64,000 nt of DNA from Mytilinidion resinicola. Lineage: Eukaryota > Ascomycota > Dothideomycetes > Mytilinidiales > Mytilinidiaceae. Positions 45,577-57,440 of the stretch are shown one piece after another; within the stretch, counting starts at the first letter, position 1, and each line of letters begins with the position of its first letter. The DNA lies in assembly GCF_010093595.1 (NCBI RefSeq), contig NW_022985457.1:678608-742607 (forward strand), given 5' to 3'. Below the pieces are notes generated by a model that was not told the DNA's origin, ran no database searches, and saw only the letters and a program-made list of their open reading frames with translations. The position numbers and the translations under genes are program-made.

Positions 45577-48374
45577 ATGCCCTCCACCACCTCGCGGCCA
45601 AGCACGGCGAGTAGCACAAACCCGGCACGCGACTCGCGCTCCATCGATCTGGAGAAGCTGTCGTCGTCGCAGCTTGGCGGCCCCCCGAACACCCAGCCAC
45701 CGAACGACGGCGGGGACGTAGACTTGGAAAAGCAAAAGCAAGACCTGCCGACGCGGCCAACCACGCTCCTCTCGCAGACGAGATCTCACCGCTCTATCGC
45801 TGGCGGCGATGGCTATACCATCTTCCCAGCCGACGCCGGCGACGGTGACACGGCGCCGCACGACTACGTGGTGACGTGGGAGGGGGGCGACAGCGATCCG
45901 TTGAACCCGCGCAGCATGAGCAAGCTGCGGCGGTGGGTGATTGTGATTATTGTGTCGAGTAGTTCGCTTAGCGTGTAAGTGATGCGCTGAGATCTAACGC
46001 TGGATTTTGAAGGGATGCAAAAGAGATTGTTCGATGAAGTCACAGTAATTGGGAAACCGGGGGTTCATTCAGTGAAGCCAGGATAGTGGGCTGACAGGTG
46101 CGCAGAACGTGCGCGTCGTCGCTCTACACGACAACCTACAGCCAAATGATCCCACGGTTCCACACTTCGCGAGAAATAGCCACGCTGGGGCTGTCGTTGT
46201 TCGTCGCAGGCCTGGGCCTGGGCCCCATGGTGCTGAGCCCCTTATCGGAAGTACGTCTCACAGAACCACGCAAAATCTTCCCCCTTCTCCTCTCTCTCTC
46301 GTCTCGCTCCAGAACCCCGTCCCTGCGTGGTCGTGGCGATTGGCTCCCCTGCCCCCTACTGACTTGACGGCCTCGACACAGTTCTATGGCCGCCGGCCAA
46401 TCTACATCTACAGCTTCCTCTTCTTCCTTATCTGGCTGATCCCATGTGCCGTGGCACCCAACATCGCGACCATGCTGGTGGGCCGCTTCTTGTCAGGCCT
46501 GTCCGGCTCGGCCTTTCTCAGCGTGGCCGGTGGCACGGTTGGGGACATCTTCGCAAAGCAAGACTTGTCCGCACCAGTGAGCTTTTTCTCCGCCCCGCCT
46601 CGCGCGGCATCTGAAACACAGCCGCTAACTGAAAGATTCGATGATGATATACACGGCCAGTCCGTTCATTGGGTACGTGTAGTATTTGTAATTGCAACCA
46701 CCCCCTCTCGCTGTAGGCCCCAAATTTGCGAGGGGAGATGGATTATGCAGCCAACGCTTAGAGCATTTCCCACTCCCCGCAGCGCATTCTCGGCATGACC
46801 GTTGCTTGCAGTGCTGGGGCAGCACCAAACTCGAAACCTGACGCATGAGCTAATCTTGTTTGATGTAGGCCAGAGGTCGGCCCGCTGATTGGCGGATTTA
46901 TCACCCAGTATACAACCTGGCGATGGTCGTTTTACGTCCTGCTAATCTGGGCCGGGGTGCAGCTAGGCGCGATCTTCTTCCTGGTACCCGAGACATACCA
47001 TCCAGTGCTGTTGCGTCAGAAGGCCCAGCGGCTACGGAAAGAAACCCGCAACGAGGCGTGGAAGGCGCCCATCGAGAATCTCTCGAGGTCGATTCCCAAG
47101 ACGATTCTCTGGTCCTGCATTCGCCCGTTCCAGCTGCTCTTCTTCGAGCCAATGGTGGGTTGTGGCGCGACGTACTGAAACAGGGCAAACATCGGGCACA
47201 TGACTGACACTCTCGGTAGTGCCTGAATCTATGCATGCTGTCTGCAATCCTGCTGGGGATCCTCTATCTCTTTTTCGGGGCGTTCCCGCTAGTGTTCCAG
47301 AATAACCACGGCTTCAGCATTGCCCAAACGGGCCTAACGTTCCTCGGCATGTTTGTGGGCATGGTGCTGGGGATATTGAGCGATCCGCTCTGGCGGAGGA
47401 ACTACGCCAGGCTTGTGCGCCAGCGGGAGGCGCATGGAGGCGAGCCTGGCGGGTCTGAACCAGAGTACCGGCTCCCGCCCACCATCGTCGGGGCGTTCGT
47501 AGTGCCCATTGCGCTGTTTGGTAGGCCGGCCACGACTTGCGTCTAGGTGATTTGATCTGCTAGCTAACCTTGATTCACACAGGGTTTGGATGGACTACGT
47601 ATCCATGGGTAAGAGAAATCGCTGATCTAACGAGGTCATATCCTGCTGCTGGACTTTCGCTGATAACCCTGGTCCTTGTTAGGTGCACTGGATAGGTACG
47701 CAAGCTCGCATGCACGCGTGAGAGGCCGAGGAGTAATAATAGCTGATCACCTGCAGTTCCAATAATCTTCTCGACCATCTTTGGCATTGGGTGAGACACT
47801 ATCGATTTCCCAGCGCCCTGGCCGGTGCAGCCACGCGCTCGCTCAACAAGTTCTGGATTGCTGATCGCTGTGTGGTGAGATAGCGTCATCTGGGTCTACT
47901 CGGGCGTCTTTACGTTCCTCGTCGACTGCGTAAGTAGCTCCGAGATCGGCGGGGTGGACACCTCAGGGCAGTCGGTAACACACGTCCAGTACCCAGTGTA
48001 TGCCGCGTCGGCGCTGGCCGCGAACAGCTTCGCGCGATCGAGCTTCGCGGCCGCCTTTCCCTTATTCGGGGTGCAGATGTACAACAGTGAGTTGTCTGAG
48101 ACAAGCCGCCGTCGTCGCGGCCAACCCACCCTCGCGCAAAAGGGCGGTCACTGATGGTGGGAGCAGACCTGGGCTACCAGTGGGCGACATCGCTGCTAGC
48201 CTTCCTGGCATTGGCCATGGCCCCGTAAGAACCCCCATTTCGAGGCGTCCCGCGGAGCTGGGTGTGGAGTCGGCTAACGCGCGCGGTGCGACCCGCAGGT
48301 TTCCTATCCTCTTCTACCGGTACGGCAAGCGCCTCAGGGGCAACAGTCGGTTTGCGTCGTCGACGACGGGCTGA
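45577..48374 (+). CDS. DHA1-type MFS multidrug transporter with a splice-phase break
   Basis: Exons: 45577-45974, 46106-46250, 46382-46576, 46636-46672, 46869-47154, 47220-47520, 47583-47608, 47683-47695, 47757-47790, 47884-47929, 47990-48086, 48167-48224, 48299-48374. Motifs: DPLNPRSMSKLRRW, SSLYTTTYSQM, GLGLGPMVLSPLSEFYGRRP, GRFLSGLSGSAFLSVAGGTVGDIF, YTASPFIGPEVGPLIGGF, WRWSFY. All junctions are in phase except the third: exon 3 ends in phase 0 but exon 4 needs phase 1 to encode MMIYTASPFIG. Loss of one G at 46576/46577 (CAGGTGAGC to CAGTGAGC) would explain this. It is either a damaged gene or a sequence error; everything downstream is intact. Exon 8 is 13 nt. Family role: drug/H+ antiport at the plasma membrane. 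Confidence 0.8.
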
Positions 48375-49964
48375 AACGGGATCAAGAGGGGCGCGCGGTC
48401 GAAATGAGTGGGTGCCGCCCCATATATAGCCGGTTGCACGGCGTGTGGTTATTGGAATTGCGACTGGATGGGACCGGGGGCGTGGCGGTCGAGGTGTGTG
48501 TGGGCCCACGTGACACAACGTGAAACATGCTGGCCGATTCGCTGTGCCAGGGCGTTGTGCGACGCTGAGTGACGCCACGAGGGCAGCCACGCCGGCGAGG
48601 GCGGCACAGAGCGCACAGGGGCGACGTCCATTGGGGGGTGGGAGCCCGGTGGGTTGAGAAACGTGGCGGGGAGTGGGGAGTCTGGGTCTGGATGGGGAAG
48701 TGATATTGTGGAGTGGTACTGGATTGATATGGGGGATATGGGGGTGCGACTGAGGGGTGAGAGGACAGGCAGAGTGAGAACAGAGACAGACTTCAGAGAT
48801 GGACGATCAAAATGTACAGTAGCTGGAGCATCCTCAGACGTAGACGATGGAATTGCAGTGCTGTACAGTGGGCCGGATGGATAGCTCCATAAGCTCATTC
48901 GTCCATAAGCTCATTCGTCCATAAGCTCATTCGTCCATTAGCTCATGAGTGCATCAGGGCCATTAGTGCATATCCGAGTGCGTGTCTCATGCGCATGGGT
49001 GTTGCTTTTTCGCGGGCAATCGCTGCGAGTGCTGGGGATGCGGGAGGCCTGAGGGGGGAAAGGAGGAGTGAAGGGCCTGGTGGAAATGATAGGCCGCGGG
49101 GCATCAGCGACAGATCGCCCGCTCGGCCTGGCTCGGCAAAGTGGGAGCTGCGCCCCGGTGGGATTTGCGCTCGACGACGTCGAACAACCCACACGACACC
49201 ACGGCGCCCATCCAGCGGGGAATCTCTCCACGGCGTCAATTCCACCCACCGCGAGCGCGCAGACGGGCTCCTTCCCACTGCCTCACCTCCCGCCACCGCT
49301 GCGAGCCCCGGCACGCGGCAGCCCGCGCAATTTGCGGCCCCAGACGACGCTCCCAGCCCTCAACCACCACCGCACGCCGTATCCCGTCCCACGGCAGCAG
49401 CGCTGCGTCGGCTCCCTCCAGCTGCCTGCCCGGCCCTCGATCGCCTGGTCGCGCGCCCAGTCTCGAGGCCGCCGTCCCGCCACGGCATCGCCCACCGCAC
49501 CGCTCCAGCTCCCGCTTCTCTCCCCCGATGCTCGACGCTGCCGCCGCCCGCTCCGCGTCGCCATGAGCGCGCGCTCTGGACTGCACACTCTGCGATTGCA
49601 TGGACCCCCGGCGCGTGCCACGGCAGCATCGTCCCATTCCTGCGTGCCGGATTGACCAGCGTCGCCGCCGCCACTGGCCTTGGGCAGCAGCCATACCGCG
49701 CGTGCCATTGGCCTCCCTCCGGTGCCACGGCAGCCCGCAGCCCACGCGTGATCGCACTCTCGAACCCCCCAACTGGGCCCAAAGAAACGAGCCCCTGCGC
49801 GCCGTGCAGTGCAGTGCAGTGCAGCGCAGTAGCAGCTATCCGCTGCCCCGGGACCCGCGCCGGCAGTGCGCAGAATAAACGTGCAAAGACACCAGCGTAC
49901 CGTACACGCAGCTGCATCCGTGCCCGTGAGCGGTGCGGAGCCTGTGTCCCAAGGGCCAGATATT
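48375..49964. promoter_or_regulatory. GC-rich region upstream of acuK
   Basis: 1.6 kb without a supported gene. It is strongly GC-rich from about 49.0 to 49.9 kb, which keeps long frames open on both strands. Probably the promoter and long 5' leader of acuK. It contains a 16-bp tandem repeat at about 48887-48950. Confidence 0.4.
48887..48950. repeat. 16-bp tandem repeat, four units
   Basis: Unit CCATAAGCTCATTCGT occurs three times head to tail, followed by a diverged fourth copy (CCATTAGCTCATGAGT). Confidence 0.85.
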
Positions 49965-52329
49965 ATGACCACCCCAGACGCCGACGATGCCTCGCCCTCG
50001 CCCGAGTACAGCGGCGACCAGGACGGCGCAGACATGGCTGACCAGAACGACCTCCGCGCCTCCAGCGAAGCCTCGCCCAACACCACCCCGTCCATCATGT
50101 CCAAGGCGAATGCAAAGGACCCGCTGCGGCCCAGGAGGAAGAAGGCACGGCGGGCCTGCTTTGCGTGCCAGCGGGCACATCTGACTTGTGGTATGTCTGT
50201 TTCTTTGAAGTGTTGATTCTGATATTGGGATATGTATCTCGGCATCACTGCCTGATATCTGACCAGACCCGTGACTGACAGCCACAGGCGATGAACGGCC
50301 CTGCAGCAGGTGTGTCAAGCGCGGCCTGCAAGATGCCTGCCAGGACGGCGTGCGCAAGAAGGCCAAATATCTCCACGACACGCCTAACGAGGCTCTCATG
50401 CCGGGCGTGGGCGGGCACTACCCTCACATCAATGGTAACCAAACATCTACAACTGGACAAGTATCTCTGCCTGACACGCCTGTCTCTGCTCAACGAGGCA
50501 CTTTCTTTGCCCAGCCTCAGCCGGGCAACTTCAACATGTACCAGCAGCCGCCTCAGCATGGCCAACTTCCTCAGCATATCCCCGAAGGCCCCCCTATCGG
50601 CTCTTTCAACGGTCAGCAGACGCCCATATCCCCCACCTTTGGCCAGAACCCACAGCAAAGTCCGCCGATTCAGACGATACCGAATTCTCAAGTATCCCAG
50701 GCCAACGCATCGCAAATGCACAACTTCGGCGGGCCACTATTCGATCCCAGCGACCCTGCGTTGTTCAATTTCGACATTGCGAGCTTGAACTTCGGAAATC
50801 ATTACGGTGCTCTGGAGTTTGGGATGCTTGGTCACATGTCGTCAGGAGCTGCTGACACACCACCCAGCGACAACAATCTGATGAACCCGCTAAATCAAGC
50901 GGCCAACATGTATGGACCTCAGATGTCGGGCGGATACGCTGAGAATGCAGCGGCCTCGGTAATGGCCCCTGGCGCTCTACCATATCAAACGGACGGTCTT
51001 TCGAATTCCGATTGGCAGAACTCACAATCAAGGCATAACAGCATTGCGCAGATCCAAACGCCCCACAACACACCAATGTCCGCCAACTTGGACAACATTC
51101 AACGTCATGATAGCACTACTGGCCTCCCCCATGCGTATGCGATTGGCCAAGGTCCTAGCAGTCTATCAACATCGAGTCCTGCATCTAATGCAGCGGATCT
51201 TGGTTCAAACTTCGACAACGGACCTATGTCGCCTGCTACCTTTTTCGTAAACCCGAACGGTGCTCAAAGGCCGTCACATCAGAACTACACCCGCCAGCAA
51301 ATACAGCAAGCTCAACAACATCAGCAACCACATCAGCAGCCCGCTCAATCGCCATCCCAGTCTCGGCAAAGCGTGGCACTTCAGCCAATACAGTCCAATG
51401 CCATGACGCGAAAACGGCGGCGCGATACAAACTACATCTATGAAGGTATCAAGAAGCCGTATCCGTACAGCATGTCGTTCCACCGGGTGATGGGCGACGT
51501 AGCCACTCGGATCTCTAAAGACAAGCAAGCCCGGATCGGAAAAGCCATGGCCACATTCCGGCCCTCTTTCGTGGCCTGCTCGAAAGAACTCGACGAAAAC
51601 GACCTCATCTTCAGCGAGAAGAATCTCCAACGGCAACTCTTAACCCTCGAGGACTCCATCGACCACCTTGGCACCCCGACTCTTGTCCTGCGTCGCACAG
51701 GCGAGGTGGTGGCGCTCGGAAAGGAATTCACCATCCTCACCGGCTGGCCCCGTGAAGTCCTGCTCGGCAAAAACCCGAATCTCAACGTCAATTGGGGCAA
51801 CAGTCCGAACGCGAGTGGCAGTTCTACGCGCATGACGCGCTCACCTTACATTCTTCCGGGCAAGAACCCAGACGACGAAGACAACGGCCCCCGCCCCGTC
51901 TCCATCGTTGAGCTCATGGACGAAGACTCCGTCGTGCAATTCTACGAAGACTACGCCACCATGGCCTTCGAAGACTCACGAGGATCAAAGAGCCGCTGCG
52001 TGAATTTCCTGAAGTATCGCACGAAAGAAGACATGATGCGGTTCGAGGAGCTGGCGAAGCATGACGAGAAGAACGGGAACGGGAATGGGCATTCGGGCGG
52101 AGGCAAGGGGGAGACGGTGGTGAAGACGGAGAACGCGATCCACAACGAGGCGGGCATGTACAAGCTGGGCCAGAAGGAGGGGATGGTCAAGTGCATGTGT
52201 GTGTGGCATATCCGGCGGGACAACTTTGATATGCCGATGTTGATTGTGATGAATGTAAGTTTTTTTGCTTCTTCCCTCGGTTCTCTGGATGATGGCTGAT
52301 GTGGGTTGCAGATCTTGCCGTGGATCTGA
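49965..52329 (+). CDS. acuK: Zn2Cys6 transcription factor of gluconeogenesis, AcuK/Ert1
   Basis: Exons 49965-50190, 50288-52254 and 52312-52329; 736 residues. The zinc cluster [11 protein letters not shown] / [14 protein letters not shown] (Cys at about 65, 68, 75, 81, 84, 93) is preceded by a basic [10 protein letters not shown] stretch and split by intron 1 after the third Cys. AcuK-specific blocks follow: [38 protein letters not shown] and [13 protein letters not shown] Gln-rich stretch lies near 410-440, [15 protein letters not shown] after it, and a PAS-like domain at about 525-580 ([21 protein letters not shown]). The last exon is 18 nt and encodes ILPWI. In Aspergillus, AcuK with AcuM activates gluconeogenic and iron genes in the nucleus; yeast Ert1 is the counterpart. 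The 52-57-residue acidic N-terminus supports the chosen ATG. Confidence 0.93.
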
Positions 52330-52586
52330 GTATCTTCTGTTCGATTTTCAATATCGACGCGCCTAAGCCACACCACACTATTCCGGCAAGACAAGTCGAG
52401 CCCGGGTTTCCAACACGGCATTCACAAAAACACGAAAGGTCCCTGAAGCACTCCTAGGCCTCTACCTGCCTGCCCTACCTCATATCCCGAAGTTCCGAAA
52501 AAGGCATCCCTCCACCAGAGACCCGGTTCCGGGCCTTAGTCAGACTTTTTATCATTCTTCACCCAGCGAAGCCGTGGCTTTTATCG

Positions 52587-52588
52587 TT

Positions 52589-52625
<37 letters not shown>

Positions 52626-52686
52626 GTATCCGGCACACGAGGTGTCTGGTCTGGTCTGGCACGCACGCACGCACGCACGCACGCAC
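52587..52686. repeat. Microsatellites (TTTC)n and (GCAC)n
   Basis: About 9.5 TTTC units at 52587-52624 and seven GCAC units at 52659-52686, in the 3' flank of acuK. A T18-G12 run follows at 53006-53035. Confidence 0.9.
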
Positions 52687-53109
52687 GAACTGCTGACGTC
52701 TGTGGGGCTACGCCGCTGTTTTTCTCGAATGTCGTCTTAGTCCTTACCTTAAAACTTGTTTTTCGTCTGATTATCTAATTTGCTACTGGTGCCTTTGATC
52801 ATGGGTGGTGTTTTTTTGTGCTTTCGAACACGAGGTTTCTAGGTAGTGTGGTATTGGTGTGGAGGGTATGTTTGCATGGTTCCAATGCGTTAGTTCGCAT
52901 GTTGAAAAAAAAATTGGGGATATTGGGTATTCGTTGTTCATATTTTGGATTATTTTTGGGTAGGGAGGGGGTTGGGTGTTGATATCATTTGTGTGGCGAG
53001 GGGGGTTTTTTTTTTTTTTTTTTGGGGGGGGGGGGAGTATATCTGGGTAGTGTGGGGTAGATGAATGAGAGGGTTGTGAGAGATTGTGTCCTGTGTTCTG
53101 ACTTGAAAT

Positions 53110-53413
53110 GATATGAGCGGCTCGATTGGGGAGGATTTTGCAATAAAAGGCGGCGAGGAGGGGCCTCTGTGTGGAGAACGGCTAGGGCGCTGGGTCTACA
53201 CCGCGTCTAATTAAAATTGACATGTACGGTTCGATTGAGGAGTATTTGTAATTGAAGGGGGGCGAACAGGTGCCTCAACATAAGAGTGATTGGGAGCGCG
53301 AGGTAGGCTCCATATACACCGCGTCTTAACAAAACCGTTCCGTGCGGTGCGATTGGGGAGTATTTGTAATAAAAGGGGCCAAAGAGGTGCCTTAGTGTGG
53401 GAGGCGTGAGGTA
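53110..53413. repeat. Diverged tandem repeat of about 110-120 bp, three copies
   Basis: Copies start near 53110, 53219 and 53339 (the third is partial). Shared landmarks are CGATTGRGGAGTATTTGTAAT, AAAAGGGG, AGGTGCCT and TACACCGCGTCT. No gene is supported in it. Confidence 0.7.
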
Positions 53414-53540
53414 GTCAACTTGGTGTCGAAGGCAACGTTCGACGTCTGGACCCTTCTTGAAGTTGCATCCACTCACCTTAACGTAGCTACCTTAATGATA
53501 ACTAACACCTCTGAACGACTGCTTTGAAAGGGATGTAGGT

Positions 53541-53702
53541 CGCACCACTGCTTAATCCGGTGTGCTTTAGTTGGCTATAATACCCGCAGAAGTCCTCTGC
53601 GTACCTTTAAGGTAACCGCTGAGGTGGGACCCTTTCAAGAGGGTCCCCCTCTCACGTTGGAGACTCGAGTTCGATCCTCGGCGCCAGACAGCTTAGATTT
53701 TT
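53541..53702 (+). ncRNA. Run of hairpins with tRNA-like 3' end and T-run, possible Pol III transcript
   Basis: Successive stem-loops: 53541-53564 (6 bp with one wobble), 53585-53601 (CGCAGA/TCTGCG, 5-nt loop), 53602-53614 (TACCT/AGGTA), and 53626-53647 (GGGACCCT/AGGGTCCC, perfect 8 bp, loop TTCAAG). A T-arm-like hairpin follows at 53665-53681, containing GAGTTCGATCCT, close to the B box of Pol III genes. A T5 run starts near 53698. The second half resembles an anticodon arm, long variable arm and T-arm of a class II tRNA, but I could not fold a complete cloverleaf with a matching acceptor stem. It could be a decayed tRNA, a SINE-like piece or chance. Confidence 0.3.
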
Positions 53703-53958
53703 ATTTTTATTGGCGTTTGGCACAGATGGAAATTCCCTCACCCACTTCCACGGAGCATTATGTGAGATGCGGGCGGAATAGGAGGGAAGGGGGTGTGTTG
53801 GTAATGTCTACGAATATTCTTGAGATTAGGCCGTTCCTGATCTATACATACGCCGGTCGCTTGTCTAAAGATATCATCCGCACCACCTGGTTCTAAGAAC
53901 CGTGACTCCGTGATCTATTCGTGTTCGTGCTTTGCTGAGGCTTCTCTCGCATATAGCT

Positions 53959-54909
53959 TCAACTATCCTCTTCTTCTTTGCCGCCGCGCACTAGCCACCC
54001 GTCCTCCTTCCAGGCTTTATACGCCTCCCGCTCCAGACTCTTCTCTGCGACCTTGATGTCCGTCCGGATGTCGTCTATCAAGCTCTCCTTGCTCACATAG
54101 TCGTATTCTGGGCGGATGTACCCTAGTATAGACAGCGAGAGCCTTGCGCCATAGAAATCCGACTCGAAATCATGCATAATATGCACCTCGACACTCCGAA
54201 CCGTGTTCTTATAGTACGGATTGTAACCGAGCGACATCACCATGGGGTAAATGGTAGTCGTAGGTGAGGGGGAGGCGATGGTCAACGCCGACCACCCATA
54301 GTAGATGCCTGATGCGAGGTCCGAATGGCCGCCGACGTCGAGGCCGGAGATCGGGATGTTGGCGGTTGGGATGCCGAGCTACTGGGGACGGTGGGGGGTT
54401 AGTTTGGTGTGACTCTAGAAGAGTGGAATAAGATGCGATAAGTGTGAGAGGGAAAAGAGGGGGAGGCGGATAGGAGGAGAGGAAGGGGGGGTTGTCTTAG
54501 ATTGGGGTGTTCGGAGACATTGGGGGTGCGTTATTTTGCCGCCCGACGGGGTACGAGGGGTGTGGGACGCGGGATGGTGCAGTGCATTGCATGATGTAGT
54601 GGAGAGTCTCGTGTATGTTGTGTTGGTGTTGGCCCCACGTTGCCTGGGTTTGAAACAAGTGCGAGAGGTGAGGGGTTTGTGGAAGTGAGGGTAAGAGAGA
54701 GAGGGGAGGCATGTGATATAGGAAGATGGTAAGATAGTGGGATAGTGAGACTAGTTCGAGGAAGAGGAAAGCGTGTAGAGAAGAAGCCATACCTCTGCGC
54801 TGCCTCGTCCAAAGCCTTTGATGACTTCGCCGCTGAGCTTCAGCGGGAAGGGCGATTGGGGGGTGTCTAGGCCTGCGATCGGATCGCGGGGTCCTGATGG
54901 TGGAGGCAT
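53959..54909 (-). CDS. FMN1: Riboflavin kinase
   Basis: Exons 54909-54793 and 54378-53959, 178 residues, the normal length for the eukaryotic single-domain enzyme. The nucleotide/flavin-binding motif GIPTANIP begins the second exon (preceded by GFGRGSAE), and [47 protein letters not shown] and [10 protein letters not shown] are diagnostic. It phosphorylates riboflavin with ATP to FMN, the precursor of FAD. The intron is 414 nt, several times the local norm, and very pyrimidine-rich on the coding strand. The acceptor is tag at 54379-54381. FMN is the cofactor of the two luciferase-like enzymes 22-32 kb away, but housekeeping is enough to explain the gene. Confidence 0.93.
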
Positions 54910-55866
54910 GGTGGGCCGTGGGGCTTGACTGAGCGTTGGTGTCGAGGGAGGAGGAACGATGGATGTGTATAGCTTCTTTGGTGTTGAGTATCGTCAGAGA
55001 GCTGGTGGGGCATCCGATCCGTCGGCAGCGATCCCACGGCCCGAGCGCCTGGCGCGAGAGTCATCGAACTGGCCTGTTGGGCTACTCCCTTCCAGCCCTC
55101 CTATTAACTTCCCATGCTAACCTTCGCGTTCCTCTTAGATTAGCTTTTATAGCTATATATGTAGTACGTTCTTTATACCTCTGCGGGGCTGCTGCGGAAA
55201 TGCCGTCCAGCACGAAAACGGCTGAACCGGTCGTATTCTGTAGAATCTAGTATGCATCAACATCTTCGCTTCATGCTCCTTCAATTATCTCTTCCTCATC
55301 ACACTCCTTCGATCGAGTCCGAGACTGCCTGCGCGCCTCTCCCAGCCCATCACTCATTGCATCGCCACTCGGCCGGCCAACTTTCTCAGAGTCGCCAGCT
55401 AGCATAGCTCCACTGAAGCAACTCCGCAACACCTCGCGTTCAACGTACATGATAACGGCAATCCACCACACAACTCTTTTCCAACCTACCTCTTGTCCAC
55501 ATTATTGCTGAGGATGGCATCGCTCCCTAAGTTTAACCTCTCCAAACGTGATTCGTAGATTCCAAGGTTCATTGAGTCTCTTCTTGGCCTTCTTGGCCGT
55601 CTTGGCCTTCACCCCCGAAATGGCTACAAGGAATAGTCTTGTCCTCAGCCTCGTCCAACAACCACCGAGCGCCCAGCGGGAGCCGATCTCGAAGTCTCGG
55701 CAGCGTCGCCAAGTCGCTCGCATGCGAAGTTGCTATGATTCAATACAGCCACACGACTAGGGCTGAGGTCTCGCCGCCCTCCATAGAGCTGCTGTTGGCA
55801 AGTATAATTCAATCTCAGCCCCAGCGCCCGAGGCTTTTCAATTTCTTCTCCTAAATCTGTGCCAAA
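54910..55866. promoter_or_regulatory. Divergent promoter region of FMN1 and mucin-like gene
   Basis: 957 bp between divergent start codons. No supported gene; frames at 55.27-55.76 kb lack motifs. Confidence 0.4.
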
Positions 55867-56880
55867 ATGTCGTTCAGAGACATGACCGCGCTTCTACTCA
55901 TCATCGGCTCGCCTCTGGTTCAAACCGCAGCTTCAGGGGCTCAGACATTTGCTGCTGTCATCATCACACCCCCTGTATTGCAGCCTCGCGGAGAGATTGA
56001 CGCAAATTGGATTGGTTATAAAGTGGTCGGCACAGGAGGAACCTGTACGTCTCGCGTAAAGAAGCGCCTCAAGGACGCCACTGATCTTCCACAGTTTCGC
56101 CGTATTACTGCGCTGACGGATTCGCCTTTTCGACATCGGACACCTACGGCGCATGCTGTACTCTAGGCTTTGTCAACTGCAGAGGCCCTACGACGTGCCC
56201 GTCTGGAACCCTCATATGGCCGGACGCCTACAGCACGTACTGGTAGGCGATCCTAGTCGGCGAAAACGCCAAAAACGCGTCCTGACATAGAGCTAGTGGC
56301 CAGGGCTTCCTCTGTTCCACCGGCACAGTTGGCGGACTGTATGATGCAGTGGCTACCACTAATCCTGCACCTTCAATTAGTGTGATTTGGTGTGCCTCCG
56401 AAGCCACGGAGTGGACGGCGTGGAACGAGGTTACGTATGTGAAGGCCGCGATAAGTGAGTGACGCACAACTGGAGCAGTCCCTTTGCACAAGCTGAACGT
56501 TGTTAGATACTGATGGAACCCCTGTGTACATCGCTGAGACCGCGGCGTCCATAACCAGACCTACAACTTCCCAGTTGTCTACGACATCCACTCCGCCGTC
56601 ATCCACCGGTGCGAGCCCGGGATCGCAGACCCCATCTACGGCCCAAACTTTCACGCCGACGGGATCACAGAGCAGTTCCGGCCAGTCACCATCGCCAACT
56701 GCAGCCGCAGCCGGTGGCCCCAAAGACAACGGTCTTGGCGTCAGCACCGGCGCTCTGATTGGCATTGTGATCTCAGCAGTATGCAGCGTAGTCGGTCTTG
56801 CATTTGGAATAGGGTTTAAGATCTACAAGTATCGCAAAGAACAGAAGAGGCAAAAGGCGGCTGCCGCTGGTTTGGGATGA
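55867..56880 (+). CDS. Mucin-like single-pass membrane protein
   Basis: Exons: 55867-56044, 56095-56242, 56297-56454, 56507-56880; 285 residues. A signal peptide (about 1-23) leads into a Cys-containing ectodomain (SPYYCADGFAFSTSDTYGACC, CRGPTTCPSGTLIW, CGQGFLCSTGT). A Ser/Thr/Pro-rich linker of about 60 residues follows, then one membrane helix (STGALIGIVISAVCSVVGLA) and a short basic cytosolic tail (KIYKYRKEQKRQK). This plan is common among ascomycete cell-surface proteins of unknown function, and some of similar shape are wall-stress sensors. No enzymatic domain is seen. Confidence 0.75.
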
Positions 56881-57440
56881 GAGCTGAGACTTCAATAACG
56901 TATCATCAATGGAGGACGGTAAGTGTAAGTACTACCGGCTTAGAGGTACACAGAGGCTGAACAGATTTAGTATCGCATATATGGTTCGAATTAGCTGTGT
57001 TCTGACGAGAGCATCGACAGCATATCTGCACGCGAACGACGAGCTTGAGATATGAGCCATGTAGAGTGGAGTAAAGATGATCTCCAACGGATTATACGTA
57101 TCATCGAGAGTCAAGATATCGTACAAGTCCGACTTGCGCTTCGCTATTCACCCGTGCGACCGGATCGACTGAGCAAACAGAACCGAGAATAATAAACCGC
57201 TCAAATTCCCACGTATCCAACGCCGTACCATGCCGCTGGATGTGCTGCACATTTCGTCCGCACACACAAAAGCTCTCAGAATGCGCTCTTCTGTACGTCG
57301 TCCACCAGACACAGCATCTCAATTATTTCGCACCCTTCACCTATACCATCGCGGTCTCGAAGTCAGCCTTCCACGACTCATCTGATAATCGCTCGCCTCC
57401 GCCCTATTCCTCGTCGGCGTCTCGTCTTCACGCTGTGCTA
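56881..57440. other. Intergenic, no supported gene
   Basis: 560 bp between the 3' end of the mucin-like gene and the possible small minus-strand gene. No motif seen. Confidence 0.35.

Noticed and set aside
48989..50041. 350-codon + strand frame upstream of acuK
   Set aside because: High GC keeps all frames open; Arg/Pro-rich translation without domains, and it overlaps the acuK first exon in another frame.
54379..54792. FMN riboswitch in the riboflavin kinase intron
   Set aside because: No conserved FMN aptamer elements are visible, and such riboswitches are known from bacteria, not fungi.
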